From contig CAWIDT010000001.1 in the NCBI GenBank assembly GCA_963834945.1, positions 372,001-436,000 on the forward strand: 64,000 nucleotides of DNA. Direction: 5' to 3'. A program made the position numbers and the translations under genes. The number at the start of each line of letters is the position of its first letter. Positions within the stretch are counted from its first letter, which is position 1. Origin of the DNA: R-RK-3 sp963834945 (lineage in GTDB: Bacteria > Pseudomonadota > Alphaproteobacteria > Rhizobiales > Rhodomicrobiaceae). Shown here in pieces: positions 29,509-38,388 of this stretch. The notes under the pieces are model-generated. The model searched no databases and had not been told where the DNA came from. It saw only the letters and a list, made by a program, of their open reading frames with translations.

Positions 29509-30051
29509 TCAAGCAGCAGGCACCCGCTTCGCCGGGCGCACCGGATTCGCGGCAAGCACCGCCCGCTTCAGCGCAGCCGCCTCGCGGTGATGCGCATGGG
29601 CGATGGCGATGGCCAGCGCATCGGCCGCGTCGTCGCTATCGGGAGACGCCTTGGGCAGCAGGTAGCCGATCATCGTGCGGATCTGCACCTTTTCTGCGTG
29701 GCCCGAGCCGGTCACGCTTTTCTTGACGAGGTTCGGCGCATATTCCGCGACCGGCAGCCCCGCGCGCGCCGGAGCGAGCAGCGCGATGCCGCGCGCCTGG
29801 CCAAGCTTCAGAGTGGCGTGCGCGTCGCGATTGACGAAGGTTTCCTCAACCGCTGCTTCATGGGGCTGCCAGCGCACAAGCACTGCGTCGAGTCCCGCAA
29901 ACAGCGCTGCCAGCCGCTGGCAGAGCGCCTCGCTCGCCTCTGATGTGACCGTGCCGCAGGCAATGAAGGACAACCGGCTGCCGGCGGCTTCGATGATGCC
30001 CCAGCCCATCCGTCTCAGGCCCGGATCGATACCGATGATGCGAACGACCAT
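29509..30051 (-). CDS. ruvC: Crossover junction endodeoxyribonuclease RuvC
   Basis: The 180-residue resolvase starts MVVRIIGIDPGLRRMGWGII; an open extension to 30126 is non-conserved. The catalytic acids are visible: Asp in GIDPGLR, Glu in AAVEETFVN, and the Asp pair in SDDAADALAIAIAHAHHR. It cuts Holliday junctions symmetrically after RuvAB migration. The order ruvC-ruvA-ruvB follows yebC, as in many alphaproteobacteria, though spacing here is looser than usual. Confidence 0.95.
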   Translation of the reverse strand: MVVRIIGIDPGLRRMGWGIIEAAGSRLSFIACGTVTSEASEALCQRLAALFAGLDAVLVRWQPHEAAVEETFVNRDAHATLKLGQARGIALLAPARAGLPVAEYAPNLVKKSVTGSGHAEKVQIRTMIGYLLPKASPDSDDAADALAIAIAHAHHREAAALKRAVLAANPVRPAKRVPAA

Positions 30052-30171
30052 GCCCCGCTGCCCCGCCGAATCAGCGCTTTCGAGCGCGTTCGCGGCGAAG
30101 ATGCAGGTGCCGCTACCCGGTGACAAGCGATTTGTTCACACCCCGTTCCGCGCACTCGATGGGCCGAGCGC

Positions 30172-30459
30172 CTACCAGCAGACGCGATATTCGTCGAGGC
30201 CGGAACAGGTCTTGCCGCCCTCATGCACGATTGCGGCGCCCGACCGTTGCGCGGGCTGCTGCTCCTTCTGCGCTACGGGCTTCTTGCGGTGCCGCCGCTT
30301 GACGGAGGCCGTGCTCTGCGTCGCGGATGCTGCATCGTTCGCCGACTGGCTGGCCCCCGTAGCAGCCTGCGCGACCTTCCACGGCGTTGCCGCTTGCGCT
30401 GCGGCGGGCGAAACGCTCACGGCGAGAAACACCAAACAGAGTGCGGCGCCAGATTTCAT
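30172..30459 (-). CDS. Small secreted protein
   Basis: The 95-residue product starts MKSGAALCLVFLAVSVSPAAAQA, a clear Sec signal peptide with cleavage expected near AAA-QA. The mature part is Ala/Ser-rich with a basic patch VKRRHRKKP, and it ends GGKTCSGLDEYRVCW with two cysteines that could form a disulfide. An in-frame start eight codons earlier is possible. No family is recognised. It sits between yebC and ruvC on the same strand. Confidence 0.6.
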   Translation of the reverse strand: MKSGAALCLVFLAVSVSPAAAQAATPWKVAQAATGASQSANDAASATQSTASVKRRHRKKPVAQKEQQPAQRSGAAIVHEGGKTCSGLDEYRVCW

Positions 30460-30495
30460 GCTCAGCCTCCAATGATCCCTCACGACCGATCGCGA

Positions 30496-31242
30496 TCAGG
30501 CGCCCAGGCGCGCCATGACGCTCTCGGAAATATCGAAATTTGCATAGACGTTCTGGACATCGTCGGAATCTTCCAGCGCGTCCAGCATTTTCAGCAGCTT
30601 CTCCGCTTTCTCGTCATCGACGCCGACCGTATTTTGCGGACGCCAGATGAGGCGCAGCACGTTCGGATCGCCAAATTTCGCCTCAAGCTTACCCGCCACT
30701 TCGTGCAATTCCGTGACGCCGCAATAAAAACGGTGCCCATCTTCATCCGACTGGCAATCGTCGGCCCCCGCCTCCAGCGCCGCCTCTATCATCGCGTCCG
30801 CAGTGCCCGCGCTAAGCGGGTACTCGATCTCGCCCACCCGGTCGAACATGAACGACACCGCGCCGGTCTCTCCCAGATTGCCGCCATACTTGGTGAAGGT
30901 GGAGCGCACATCGCCCGCCGTGCGGTTACGGTTGTCGGTCAGCGTCTCGACGATGACGCCGACGCCGCCGGGCGCAAATCCTTCATAGCGGATCTCCTGA
31001 TAATCGTCGCCGCCGGCCTCCTGGCTCTTTTTGATGGCGCGATCGATATTGTCGCGCGGCATGTTCTGCGCCCGTGCCGCGATGATCGCCGCCCGCAGCC
31101 GCGGATTGAAGGCGGGGTCGGTCATGCCCATCTTCGCCGCCACGGTGATTTCCTTGGACAGCTTGGAAAACATCTTGGCGCGCTTTTTGTCCTGCGCGCC
31201 CTTGCGGTGCATGATGTTCTTGAATTTCGAATGGCCTGCCAT
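30496..31242 (-). CDS. YebC/PmpR family transcription/translation regulator
   Basis: This 248-residue protein has the family N-terminus MAGHSKFKNIMHRKGAQDKKRAKMFSKLSKEI. Its later blocks IRYEGFAPGGVGVIVETLTDNRNRTAGDVRSTFTKYGG and VSFMFDRVGEIEY are also typical. YebC proteins were described as DNA-binding regulators, and more recent work ties them to ribosome rescue at proline stretches. It is the usual gene upstream of ruvC. Confidence 0.97.
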   Translation of the reverse strand: MAGHSKFKNIMHRKGAQDKKRAKMFSKLSKEITVAAKMGMTDPAFNPRLRAAIIAARAQNMPRDNIDRAIKKSQEAGGDDYQEIRYEGFAPGGVGVIVETLTDNRNRTAGDVRSTFTKYGGNLGETGAVSFMFDRVGEIEYPLSAGTADAMIEAALEAGADDCQSDEDGHRFYCGVTELHEVAGKLEAKFGDPNVLRLIWRPQNTVGVDDEKAEKLLKMLDALEDSDDVQNVYANFDISESVMARLGA

Positions 31243-31378
31243 GAAGGGTCCGTCAGTCGTGTGCTTGCCGGCGGGCGATGCCGCCTATGCGTGTTTGGAA
31301 ATGTGCAATTCGGTGGGTGTTATAAGCTGGGGCCAAGTAGAAAGCCAGCCGCTCAGCCGATTTGCGGAATGATCACGG

Positions 31379-32194
31379 CTAAATTTCCGGTTCGGCCGGC
31401 CGCAGGACGCCCCCCATCCGTAGCGGCTCGATCCGCCTCGCGAGCCCCGTCTTTTCGTCCGTCTCGATGAGCACGCCGCACATCGTCGCCTCGCCCATGG
31501 CCGGCTCGAAGCGGTTGTTGGCGATCTTGGCCTGGAAGCGCCGCACCGGCTCCTCCTTCTGCATGCCGATGACCGACAGATAATCGCCGCACATGCCGAC
31601 ATCGCTCATAAAGGCGGTGCCGCCGGGAAGGATGTGGTCGTCGGCGGTCGGTACATGCGTATGCGTGCCGATCACGGCGCTGACCCGGCCGTCGGCGAAA
31701 AAGCCGAATGCCTGCTTCTCCGAGGTGGTCTCGGCATGAAAATCGACGATGATCGCGTCGGCCTTGGCTTTCAGCGGCCCCTCGCCCAACTCACGCTCCA
31801 GCGTTTGGAACGGGCAGTCCATCGCGTCCATGAAAATCCGGCCCATCATATTGATGACCAGCACCTGGCGGCCATTGGCCGTCTCGAACAGCCCGGCGCC
31901 GCGTCCAGGCGTCCCCGGCGGATAGTTCGCCGGGCGCAGCAATCGGGGCTGGCGTTCGATGAACACCAGCGCTTCGCGCTGGTCGAAGGCATGATTTCCC
32001 GTCGTCACCACATCGGCGCCTGCATCCAGGAATTCCTCGCAAATCATCTCGGTGATGCCGAAGCCGCCCGCAGCATTCTCGCCGTTGACGATAACAAAAT
32101 CGGTGCGGTAGCGGTCGCGCAATTGCGGCAAGTCCCTGCACACGGCTTTGCGCCCGGAACGCCCGACGACATCGCCGAGAAAGAGAATGCGCAT
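31379..32194 (-). CDS. YmdB/TIGR00282 family metallophosphoesterase
   Basis: This 271-residue calcineurin-like phosphoesterase has metal-binding blocks MRILFLGDVVGRSGR (Asp), VIVNGENAAGGFG (Asn), TTGNHAFDQ (His) and VIGTHTHVPTADD (His pair). Characterised YmdB homologues are cyclic-nucleotide phosphodiesterases affecting biofilm and motility. The start overlaps the stop of the 5-formyl-THF cyclo-ligase gene by 1 bp, so these two are one transcription unit. Confidence 0.93.
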   Translation of the reverse strand: MRILFLGDVVGRSGRKAVCRDLPQLRDRYRTDFVIVNGENAAGGFGITEMICEEFLDAGADVVTTGNHAFDQREALVFIERQPRLLRPANYPPGTPGRGAGLFETANGRQVLVINMMGRIFMDAMDCPFQTLERELGEGPLKAKADAIIVDFHAETTSEKQAFGFFADGRVSAVIGTHTHVPTADDHILPGGTAFMSDVGMCGDYLSVIGMQKEEPVRRFQAKIANNRFEPAMGEATMCGVLIETDEKTGLARRIEPLRMGGVLRPAEPEI

Positions 32195-32781
32195 TAAGTG
32201 CTGTCCTTGGCGCTGATCGCGCCGGATGGTGTGACGATCCAGTCTAGCCGTTCATCATAGGGACAGACCGGCACTTCCGCCACTTCCTGCGTGTCGAAGG
32301 CAAGTCCGACGGTGAGAATGGCCGCCCGGCTCCTCAGCGCGGCAAGCGTCCGGTCATAATGGCCACCGCCATAGCCGAGCCGGTAACACCGCCGGTCGAA
32401 TGCCAGCAGCGGCACCAGCAGCACGTCGGGAACCGCGATGGGTGCGCCCGCCGGCTGGGGAATGCCGAATGCGCCTATCTCGACCGGCGCGCCGATTTGC
32501 CATTGGCGGAATTGCAGCGGGGCGGGGCCAACGATCACCGGCAGGGCCAGCTCCCAGCCGTCATCCGCCGCCCGTGTCAGCAGGGGCATGCAATCGAATT
32601 CGCTGCGCACAGGGTGATAGCCGGCAATGACGCCCGGCACACGGCCGAGAAAACTCAAGTCCCGCTGCGCCACGCGCTCCGCCGCCTGCCTTCGCTCGGC
32701 AGCAGGAACGGCTTGCCGCACGGCGCGGGCTCGCGCCCGCATCGCCAGCTTTTCCGCTTCGACCTGTGGCTGAGAATACAT
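32194..32781 (-). CDS. 5-formyltetrahydrofolate cyclo-ligase
   Basis: The 195-residue enzyme converts 5-formyl-THF to 5,10-methenyl-THF with ATP. Start MYSQPQVEAEKLAMRARARAVRQ gives the usual helical lead; a longer frame to 32907 runs into the 6S RNA and is not coding. Signature blocks are AGYHPVRSEFDCMPLL, LLVPLLAFDRRCYRLGYGGGHYDRTLA (nucleotide and folate binding, about 130-156) and DERLDWIVTP. The 6S RNA upstream followed by this gene is the classical ssrS-ygfA arrangement. Confidence 0.95.
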   Translation of the reverse strand: MYSQPQVEAEKLAMRARARAVRQAVPAAERRQAAERVAQRDLSFLGRVPGVIAGYHPVRSEFDCMPLLTRAADDGWELALPVIVGPAPLQFRQWQIGAPVEIGAFGIPQPAGAPIAVPDVLLVPLLAFDRRCYRLGYGGGHYDRTLAALRSRAAILTVGLAFDTQEVAEVPVCPYDERLDWIVTPSGAISAKDST

Positions 32782-32843
32782 AAGCCGGTTCCGGTGAGGC
32801 GCCGGCAGAAGGGGAGCGCTGGGACCGGCAAAGCAAGATAAGT

Positions 32844-32963
32844 GGAGCCGCGATGACCGTCGGTTATGTACGATCCGCCTGGGCCCTACATAGTAGGTGG
32901 GTGCCAAATAACTGGAACCAGGGTTCCGGCAGGGTCAGCCCCCTATAGAATCGCATCGGCCCC
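32844..32963 (-). ncRNA. ssrS: 6S RNA (ssrS)
   Basis: The minus strand directly upstream of the cyclo-ligase gene folds as a long irregular rod. The 5' end GGGGCCG (32963-32957) pairs with the 3' end CGGCTCC (32850-32844). The interior has the motifs GGCACCCACCTACTATGTAGG and GGATCGTACATAACCGACGG, which resemble alphaproteobacterial 6S RNAs as I recall them. The ssrS-ygfA order supports the call. 6S RNA binds sigma-70 RNA polymerase and mimics an open promoter. The exact ends are uncertain; a full transcript may be longer by 20-40 nt. Confidence 0.7.
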
Positions 32964-33073
32964 GGGATTGAAGTGAACCTAACGCATCCCGCAGCTCCGT
33001 TTGCATTATCTAATGGATGGCGCGGGGAATTCCAGTGGCTTGTGCCAATTCAGGCAACTTATGCGGTGCGTGG

Positions 33074-35095
33074 TTAGCGGGTTCGCATCAAATTGCGCAG
33101 CGCCAGCAGAAAAAGAAAGATCAAAACCCCGCCCAGGATGTTTTCAACAATCGCGGTCGTTGCAACGCTCAAGGGAATGCGGACCAGCGACGAGCCCGGC
33201 TTTCCCTCGAAGCCGTAGAGGCAGGCGTAGACCCGCCGCGCCGCGTCCGGGCTTTCCCAGCCGAACAGCACCAACGCGTTTTTCAGCGACAGGAACAGCG
33301 CCTCGCCGCTCGCGCCGCTATCGCCGGAAATGCACCCGCCCCCGGCGAACAGGTTGACGATGCTGAGCACGAGCCACCAAAGCGTCGATGCGACCCATCC
33401 GACGATAGAGCCGAGCCCCGGATGATCGGGCCAGACGGGGAAAATGGGGGCGCCGTCCGCGACCGGGCCGGGCGCGCTGGCGAAATAGGCCGAGCGGCGT
33501 TCGCCAAGGTAAACCAGGCAAAAGACGAACACCGTGGCCATCCACAAGGCCAGCGGGCGGGTCAGCGAACGGCCGAAATTGGAAACACCGCCATAGAGCC
33601 AGCCGATCCAGAAGCGGGTCACGCCGCTGCCCAGCGGCTTGTCGAGCCAGAACCGGCGGCAGCGCAGCTCCTGGGCGAAGAATTCGCGCTCGCGCTCATG
33701 ATCCTGCGTGGCGGAGGCGAGCTTGCGCAGGCGCCTGTAGCGCGAGGCGTGCTCCGGGTCGCCGCAGGCTTTCAGGCCGCGCAAAAATCGCGGCCTGGGA
33801 TCCCCTGCAACATCGGCGCCCCAGACCGGGAACAGCGAGAGCTGGTTGACGATGCGCATGTCGTCGAGGCGCGGCGGCTCGCGGAATGCGGCATCGTGCA
33901 GGCTGGGAACCTGCTGGAAACGGGCCCCGGCAAGCACGAAGGCGGCGCGGCTCCTGATGGCGGCGAAGGTCGCGGGGCCCTTGAAGCTGACATTACGAAA
34001 ATTGGCGCGGTCGCGGAAGACACCCTGGTGAAAATCGGCGGCGGCCAAAAAGCTTGCGCCCGCGAACGAAGCGTTTTCTCTGAACTTGACCGATGTGAAA
34101 TCGGCTGTATCGGAGAACACTGCATTGCCGAAATTGGCGTCGCCCGCAAAACGGCTGCCGACGAATTCAGCCGGGACCGCGAATGAAGCGGCCTGGAAGT
34201 CGGCGCAATGATCGAACTGGGCGGCACAGAAATTGACCGGACCGGAGAACTGGGTGTCGCTGAAGCGGGCGTCCTGGTCGAAGCGGGCGCGCTCGAAATT
34301 CGCCTCTCCCGCCAGCCTGGCGAGCCGAAAGGTCGCCTTGCCCTTGAAATGGGCCTCCTCGAAGCCCGCCATATTGTGGAATTCAGCCTCGCCCAGCCTG
34401 ACCTCACCGCGGAACTGCGCCTGGTTGAATTTGGCAAGGCCGGCGAAGCGGGTCTTCACCAGGCTGGCCGTCGCCTCGAATATGGCGCTCTCGAAATTGG
34501 CCTCCGCCTGGAATTCGGCTTCATCGAACCGGGCGTTGCCGCCAAAACCCGTCTTGATGAACTCGGCATTGCCGGTGAATTTGACGCTGCGGAAATCGGC
34601 GCGGGCCGAGAAATGCGTCTTCTGAAAGCGCGCGGCCGGAACCAGCGGGCCGGTGGTCTCGCGCAGGAACTCGGCCTTCTCGAAATCGGCGACCGAGGCG
34701 AAAGCGGCGTCGTCGAAATCGGCGAGATGGTAGAATTTGGCCGCTTTGAAAATGGCATCGCCATTGAAGCGCGCGCCCTGAAAGCGCGCCACATGGGCGA
34801 AATGCACATTGGCGAAACTCACTTTGCCAAGGAATTGCGAGGCGTCGAAAATGGCCGGGCCGGGGAAGACGAAGCTCTCGAACGACGTGTCGGAGGCGAA
34901 TTCCAGTCCGGCAAAATCGGCCTTGGCGTCAGCCAGCCAGGCTTCCGTCTCGGCGTTCTGGCCTTCACCGAACCAGTCGACGGCCCACCCGCCAGCATCT
35001 TCCAGAGCCTGCTTGCGCTGAAGCATTTCCAGCGCCCACGCGTTCCAGCTCTCTTCGCCCTTGCCCCAATGTGCCCGGGTCTCTTCCTGCTTCAT
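33074..35095 (-). CDS. Large pentapeptide-repeat protein with C-terminal membrane domain
   Basis: The 673-residue product (start MKQEETRAHWGKGEESW; an upstream in-frame Met at 35149 adds 18) has a soluble lead. Then comes a long run of five-residue repeats of the A-x-F-x-x type from about residue 60 to 420 (for example ANFESAIFEATASL, ADFRSVKFTGNAEF), expected to form a right-handed beta-helix. After about 480 are amphipathic and hydrophobic segments: LALWMATVFVFCLVYLG, GWVASTLWWLVLSIVNLF and NILGGVLIFLFLLALRNL. This combination suggests a membrane-anchored beta-helix, possibly a channel-associated sensor. Function is unknown. It is convergent with no close neighbour and appears monocistronic. 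Confidence 0.85.
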   Translation of the reverse strand: MKQEETRAHWGKGEESWNAWALEMLQRKQALEDAGGWAVDWFGEGQNAETEAWLADAKADFAGLEFASDTSFESFVFPGPAIFDASQFLGKVSFANVHFAHVARFQGARFNGDAIFKAAKFYHLADFDDAAFASVADFEKAEFLRETTGPLVPAARFQKTHFSARADFRSVKFTGNAEFIKTGFGGNARFDEAEFQAEANFESAIFEATASLVKTRFAGLAKFNQAQFRGEVRLGEAEFHNMAGFEEAHFKGKATFRLARLAGEANFERARFDQDARFSDTQFSGPVNFCAAQFDHCADFQAASFAVPAEFVGSRFAGDANFGNAVFSDTADFTSVKFRENASFAGASFLAAADFHQGVFRDRANFRNVSFKGPATFAAIRSRAAFVLAGARFQQVPSLHDAAFREPPRLDDMRIVNQLSLFPVWGADVAGDPRPRFLRGLKACGDPEHASRYRRLRKLASATQDHEREREFFAQELRCRRFWLDKPLGSGVTRFWIGWLYGGVSNFGRSLTRPLALWMATVFVFCLVYLGERRSAYFASAPGPVADGAPIFPVWPDHPGLGSIVGWVASTLWWLVLSIVNLFAGGGCISGDSGASGEALFLSLKNALVLFGWESPDAARRVYACLYGFEGKPGSSLVRIPLSVATTAIVENILGGVLIFLFLLALRNLMRTR

Positions 35096-35363
35096 GCACC
35101 GCGCCCCCAAGCGTTCCCTGTTCTTACTTAAAACAGCGGACGATGACAAAGGCGTATCTTGGTCCGACCCGGCAAAAATCCACCATTACCGCGGCCGAAT
35201 GCTATTTGCGCCCTGAGAATTTGCCATAAGCGCCCAATGAGGCCGGTCCATGCCCCAACGCGGCCGGCGGCGGCAGCCCGCCGATCCTCGGGAGGCGCCA
35301 AGCGGCGATGCGGAAACGGGCGGCCGCCGGGTGCCGTCCCCGCGTCCGCCGCAGCAAAGTCCG

Positions 35364-36770
35364 CTAGGGAATCACTCTGCGAAACACCCGGAAACCGCGC
35401 GGACCGTCCGGACTTTGCTCAGGCGATGGCGGGCAGGCGCGCTCGGCATCGTCGTCGAGCCATTCCCAGCCGCTGCCGTTGCGCCTGGTGCTGTTGCAGC
35501 GTTGGGCGACCGCATCGCGGCGGTGCGGCGATATGATCGGGCGATAGTTCTTTCCCGAGATCGAGGAGAGCCACTTGGCGTAGGATTCTGCCTCGCGCGA
35601 GCCGACTTCGACGATCGTGTCGCGGCGGCTGCCGCTTTGCTGGCCTTGATAGGCCGGGCACGCGCGATCGGCGACGCAGCCGTCCCAATCCGCCAGCGTG
35701 ATTTCCGTCAGGCTGACCGCCGCCCTGTCCTTGCCGCCGAACATTGCATTGCTGCCGGCGGTCGAGACTGGCGGGCATTCGTCGCAATCGGCGAATGTGT
35801 GCGCGGACAAGCCGTTTTGGGACGGAGCGGCGCTCTCGCTTGCGGACCCGTCGCCGGGCAGATCGCCGCCGGCTCGCGCACCCTCCGGCTCCTTCAGGCG
35901 CGCCAGCATCCGAGCCGCGGCCCGCGCGTTTTGGCCCTCATCCGTTTCGGCTGCGGGAACGGGGCTCCCGCGGTCTTTGTCAGGCGGGTCTTCCGCGCTT
36001 GCGGTCTCGATCGGGGGGGCCTGCGGGGCTTCGGCCTGCGGCGTTTGCTCCGGCAAGGCCTGCGTGTAGGTCTTTTCAGTGCCGGCGGCTTCGCGTTTCG
36101 AAGCGCGCGCGCGTATATCGGCGCCACCCTCCTTGCTGGATTGCGCGGCATTGCGGTTCGGCTCGGCCGGGCTCGCGGCAAGGGCGCGGTCAGCCTTCGC
36201 CCGATGATCGCCACCCGTGGCCGGATTCGTCGCGGCTGGCTGCGCCAGCGGCGATGCGGCCGGAGCGGGATTGGCCGGCTGCTGCGCGGGGTCTGGTTCG
36301 CTCGCGGTTTGCTGCGCCGCTGCCGCCGGTTCGGAAGACGCGGCGGGCTCGCGCTTTTCGGGGCTGGGCGGCAGCAGCCCGTTGTCCTTGGGCGGTGCCG
36401 AGGCGGCAACCTTATCGACGCTTTCGGCAAACAGCGGGATGTCGGCGATGACGACAGCCCAATAGAGCACCGCGCTCGGGCCGAGCAACAGCAGGAACAC
36501 CAGCGCGGCGAGCCGGCCCCATTGGGTGTGCTTGACCTTCGTCCGCTTCTGCGCGAATTCGAGCCATTCATTGTAGGCTTGGCGGCGGGACGCGTCTTTC
36601 AGCCCCTCATAAGCGGTGTTCATGCGCTTGAACTGGCGCTCCGCCTCCGCGTCGCCGGGGTTGCGGTCGGGGTGATAATGTTTGGCAAGATCGCGGAATG
36701 CCTGCTTAACGACATCATCATCCGCATTCTCGTTGATCCCGAGAATTTCGTAATAGGTCTCAGAGCCCAT
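35364..36770 (-). CDS. DnaJ-domain membrane protein with C-terminal FGE-sulfatase-like domain
   Basis: The 468-residue protein has an N-terminal J domain (YYEILGINENADDDVVKQAFRDLAKHYHPDRNPGD, with the HPD motif). One transmembrane segment (LAALVFLLLLGPSAVLYWAVVI, about 88-109) follows. Then comes a long Ala/Pro/Glu-rich linker (about 115-320), and a C-terminal degenerate SUMF1/FGE-sulfatase domain. The latter shows FADCDECPPV, VSLTEITLADWDGCV, SREAESYAKWLSSISGKNYR and GFRVFRRVIP. The J domain should recruit DnaK on the cytoplasmic side. The FGE-like part lies across the membrane in a one-TM topology and lacks the usual middle, so it is probably a binding module and not an enzyme. Confidence 0.82.
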   Translation of the reverse strand: MGSETYYEILGINENADDDVVKQAFRDLAKHYHPDRNPGDAEAERQFKRMNTAYEGLKDASRRQAYNEWLEFAQKRTKVKHTQWGRLAALVFLLLLGPSAVLYWAVVIADIPLFAESVDKVAASAPPKDNGLLPPSPEKREPAASSEPAAAAQQTASEPDPAQQPANPAPAASPLAQPAATNPATGGDHRAKADRALAASPAEPNRNAAQSSKEGGADIRARASKREAAGTEKTYTQALPEQTPQAEAPQAPPIETASAEDPPDKDRGSPVPAAETDEGQNARAAARMLARLKEPEGARAGGDLPGDGSASESAAPSQNGLSAHTFADCDECPPVSTAGSNAMFGGKDRAAVSLTEITLADWDGCVADRACPAYQGQQSGSRRDTIVEVGSREAESYAKWLSSISGKNYRPIISPHRRDAVAQRCNSTRRNGSGWEWLDDDAERACPPSPEQSPDGPRGFRVFRRVIP

Positions 36771-37233
36771 GATCTCGCCGCTTATTAGCCGTTGTTCGGG
36801 CGTGCGCGCTCGCCGGTCGTCGCGGCGCAGCTTCGCCCTCGTTCATTCGCCCTTCCGCCGTCAGTATAATACAGCAATCATCGCCTGAGTGGCAGAAACG
36901 CCGCGTCACGTCACGTTTGTGCAACGCCTTTCAATAATCAGGCGCTTTTCTGTCCTAATCTTGGCAATTTGACGCGCCTTCGGCAAGATTTTCGAGGTGA
37001 GGATAATTCCTCACAGCGCGCCACATCTTCCGATTGCGTTGCAGGAATGTCGCACGCCAAGGTTTGGCGCGTTTCTCCCACATAAACCTCGCATGTGGGC
37101 GTAACCGGGAAACGGCGCTTGCAAAATAGTCCGCTGGCGGCAGAGTACGAATCAGCAAAATATTCAAGTTCACCAATGACTTTCTTACGGAGACTGCGCG
37201 GCTTGCGAAGCTGCGGGGCGAGGAGGAACAGCC
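36771..37233. promoter_or_regulatory. Divergent region between the DnaJ-fusion gene and tolQ
   Basis: These 463 bases hold no supported gene. Overlapping frames on the minus strand are antisense to tolQ. The region must carry the tol operon promoter and that of the DnaJ-fusion gene. The end supplies a strong GAGGAGG site for tolQ. I see no clear operator palindrome. Confidence 0.35.
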
Positions 37234-37920
37234 ATGCCTGAGCCTGCCGCTGGGGATTTTTCGTTCCTCTCGCTCTTTCTCCAGGCCCATATCGTCGTCA
37301 AGCTGGTGATGATCGGCCTTGTGCTCGCCTCGGTCTGGGGCTGGGGCATCATCATCGAAAAGTCGTTCTTGTTCGGCCGGACACGCCGGGAAACCGAGCA
37401 GTTCGAACGGCTGTTCTGGTCCGGCCAATCCCTCGACGAGCTTTACGGCATGGTGTCGCAGCAGCGCGCTTCGGCGATGGGGGCGCTGTTCATCGCCGCG
37501 ATGCGCGAATGGCGGCGCTCCATCGAGGGTTCGCCCAGGCCGCTCGCCGGCGTGCAGCACCGCATCGAGCGGGTAATGGACGTCACCATCTCGCGCGAAA
37601 TGGACCGGCTGGAACGGCGGCTTCTGTTCCTGGCCACCGTCGGCTCGACCGCGCCGTTCATCGGACTGTTCGGCACGGTCTGGGGCATCATGACCAGCTT
37701 CCAGTCGATCGCCATGTCCAAGAATACCAGCCTTGCCGTCGTCGCGCCCGGCATCGCCGAAGCGCTGTTCGCGACGGCGCTTGGCCTGCTCGCCGCCATC
37801 CCGGCGGTGATTTTCTACAACAAATTTTCAGCCGACGCCGGGCGTCTGGTGCAGCGCTTCGAAGGCTTTTCCGACGAGTTCCTGGCGATCGTCTCGCGCC
37901 AGATCGATTTGAGGACCTGA
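37234..37920 (+). CDS. tolQ: Tol-Pal system inner-membrane proton-channel protein TolQ
   Basis: The 228-residue MotA/TolQ/ExbB family protein has three TM segments: VVKLVMIGLVLASVWGWGIII (about 21-41), FLATVGSTAPFIGLFGTVWGIM (about 130-151) and IAEALFATALGLLAAIPAVIFYN (about 172-194). It forms the proton-conducting motor with TolR that energises TolA during outer-membrane constriction. It starts with a strong GAGGAGG site and is the first gene of tolQRAB. ybgC, usually just upstream, is elsewhere. Confidence 0.97.
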   Translation: MPEPAAGDFSFLSLFLQAHIVVKLVMIGLVLASVWGWGIIIEKSFLFGRTRRETEQFERLFWSGQSLDELYGMVSQQRASAMGALFIAAMREWRRSIEGSPRPLAGVQHRIERVMDVTISREMDRLERRLLFLATVGSTAPFIGLFGTVWGIMTSFQSIAMSKNTSLAVVAPGIAEALFATALGLLAAIPAVIFYNKFSADAGRLVQRFEGFSDEFLAIVSRQIDLRT

Positions 37921-37924
37921 CGCC

Positions 37925-38377
37925 ATGGGCGCCGGCGTCTCGCGCAATGCTCCCGCCAAACGCCGCGGCAGGCGCCAGCGCCGCGCGCCGATGAGCGAGA
38001 TCAACGTCACGCCCTTCGTCGACGTGATGCTGGTGCTGCTGATCATCTTCATGGTGACGGCGCCGATGCTCACCGTCGGCGTACCCATCGATCTGCCCAA
38101 GACCGAGGCGAACGCCGTCAATGATGCTAGCCAGAAAGCGCCGCTCACTGTCAGCGTTGATGCGGATGGTAAGATTTTTATTCAGGAAATGGAAATCACT
38201 CTCGACGAAATTGTCCCCAAACTCACGGCCATCGCGAAGAGCGGCTTTGAGGAGGTCATTTATATCAGGGGCGACCGGCGTACCAATTACGGCACCCTGA
38301 TGCAGATCATGGGCAAGATCAGCGCGGCCGGATTCCACCGGATTTCGCTGGTCACCGATCTGCGGGATCGCATTTGA
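37925..38377 (+). CDS. tolR: Tol-Pal system protein TolR
   Basis: This 150-residue ExbD/TolR family protein has a basic cytoplasmic lead, then EINVTPFVDVMLVLLIIFMVTAPM, a single TM helix with the proton-carrying Asp of FVDVMLVLL (about residue 36). The rest is periplasmic. It is 4 bp after tolQ, and its stop overlaps a possible TTG start of tolA. Confidence 0.97.
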   Translation: MGAGVSRNAPAKRRGRRQRRAPMSEINVTPFVDVMLVLLIIFMVTAPMLTVGVPIDLPKTEANAVNDASQKAPLTVSVDADGKIFIQEMEITLDEIVPKLTAIAKSGFEEVIYIRGDRRTNYGTLMQIMGKISAAGFHRISLVTDLRDRI

Positions 38378-38388
38378 GGCAAACATCA

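Noticed and set aside
36955..37560. 201-codon minus-strand frame before tolQ
   Set aside because: Half of it is antisense to tolQ and the remainder has no motif or good start.
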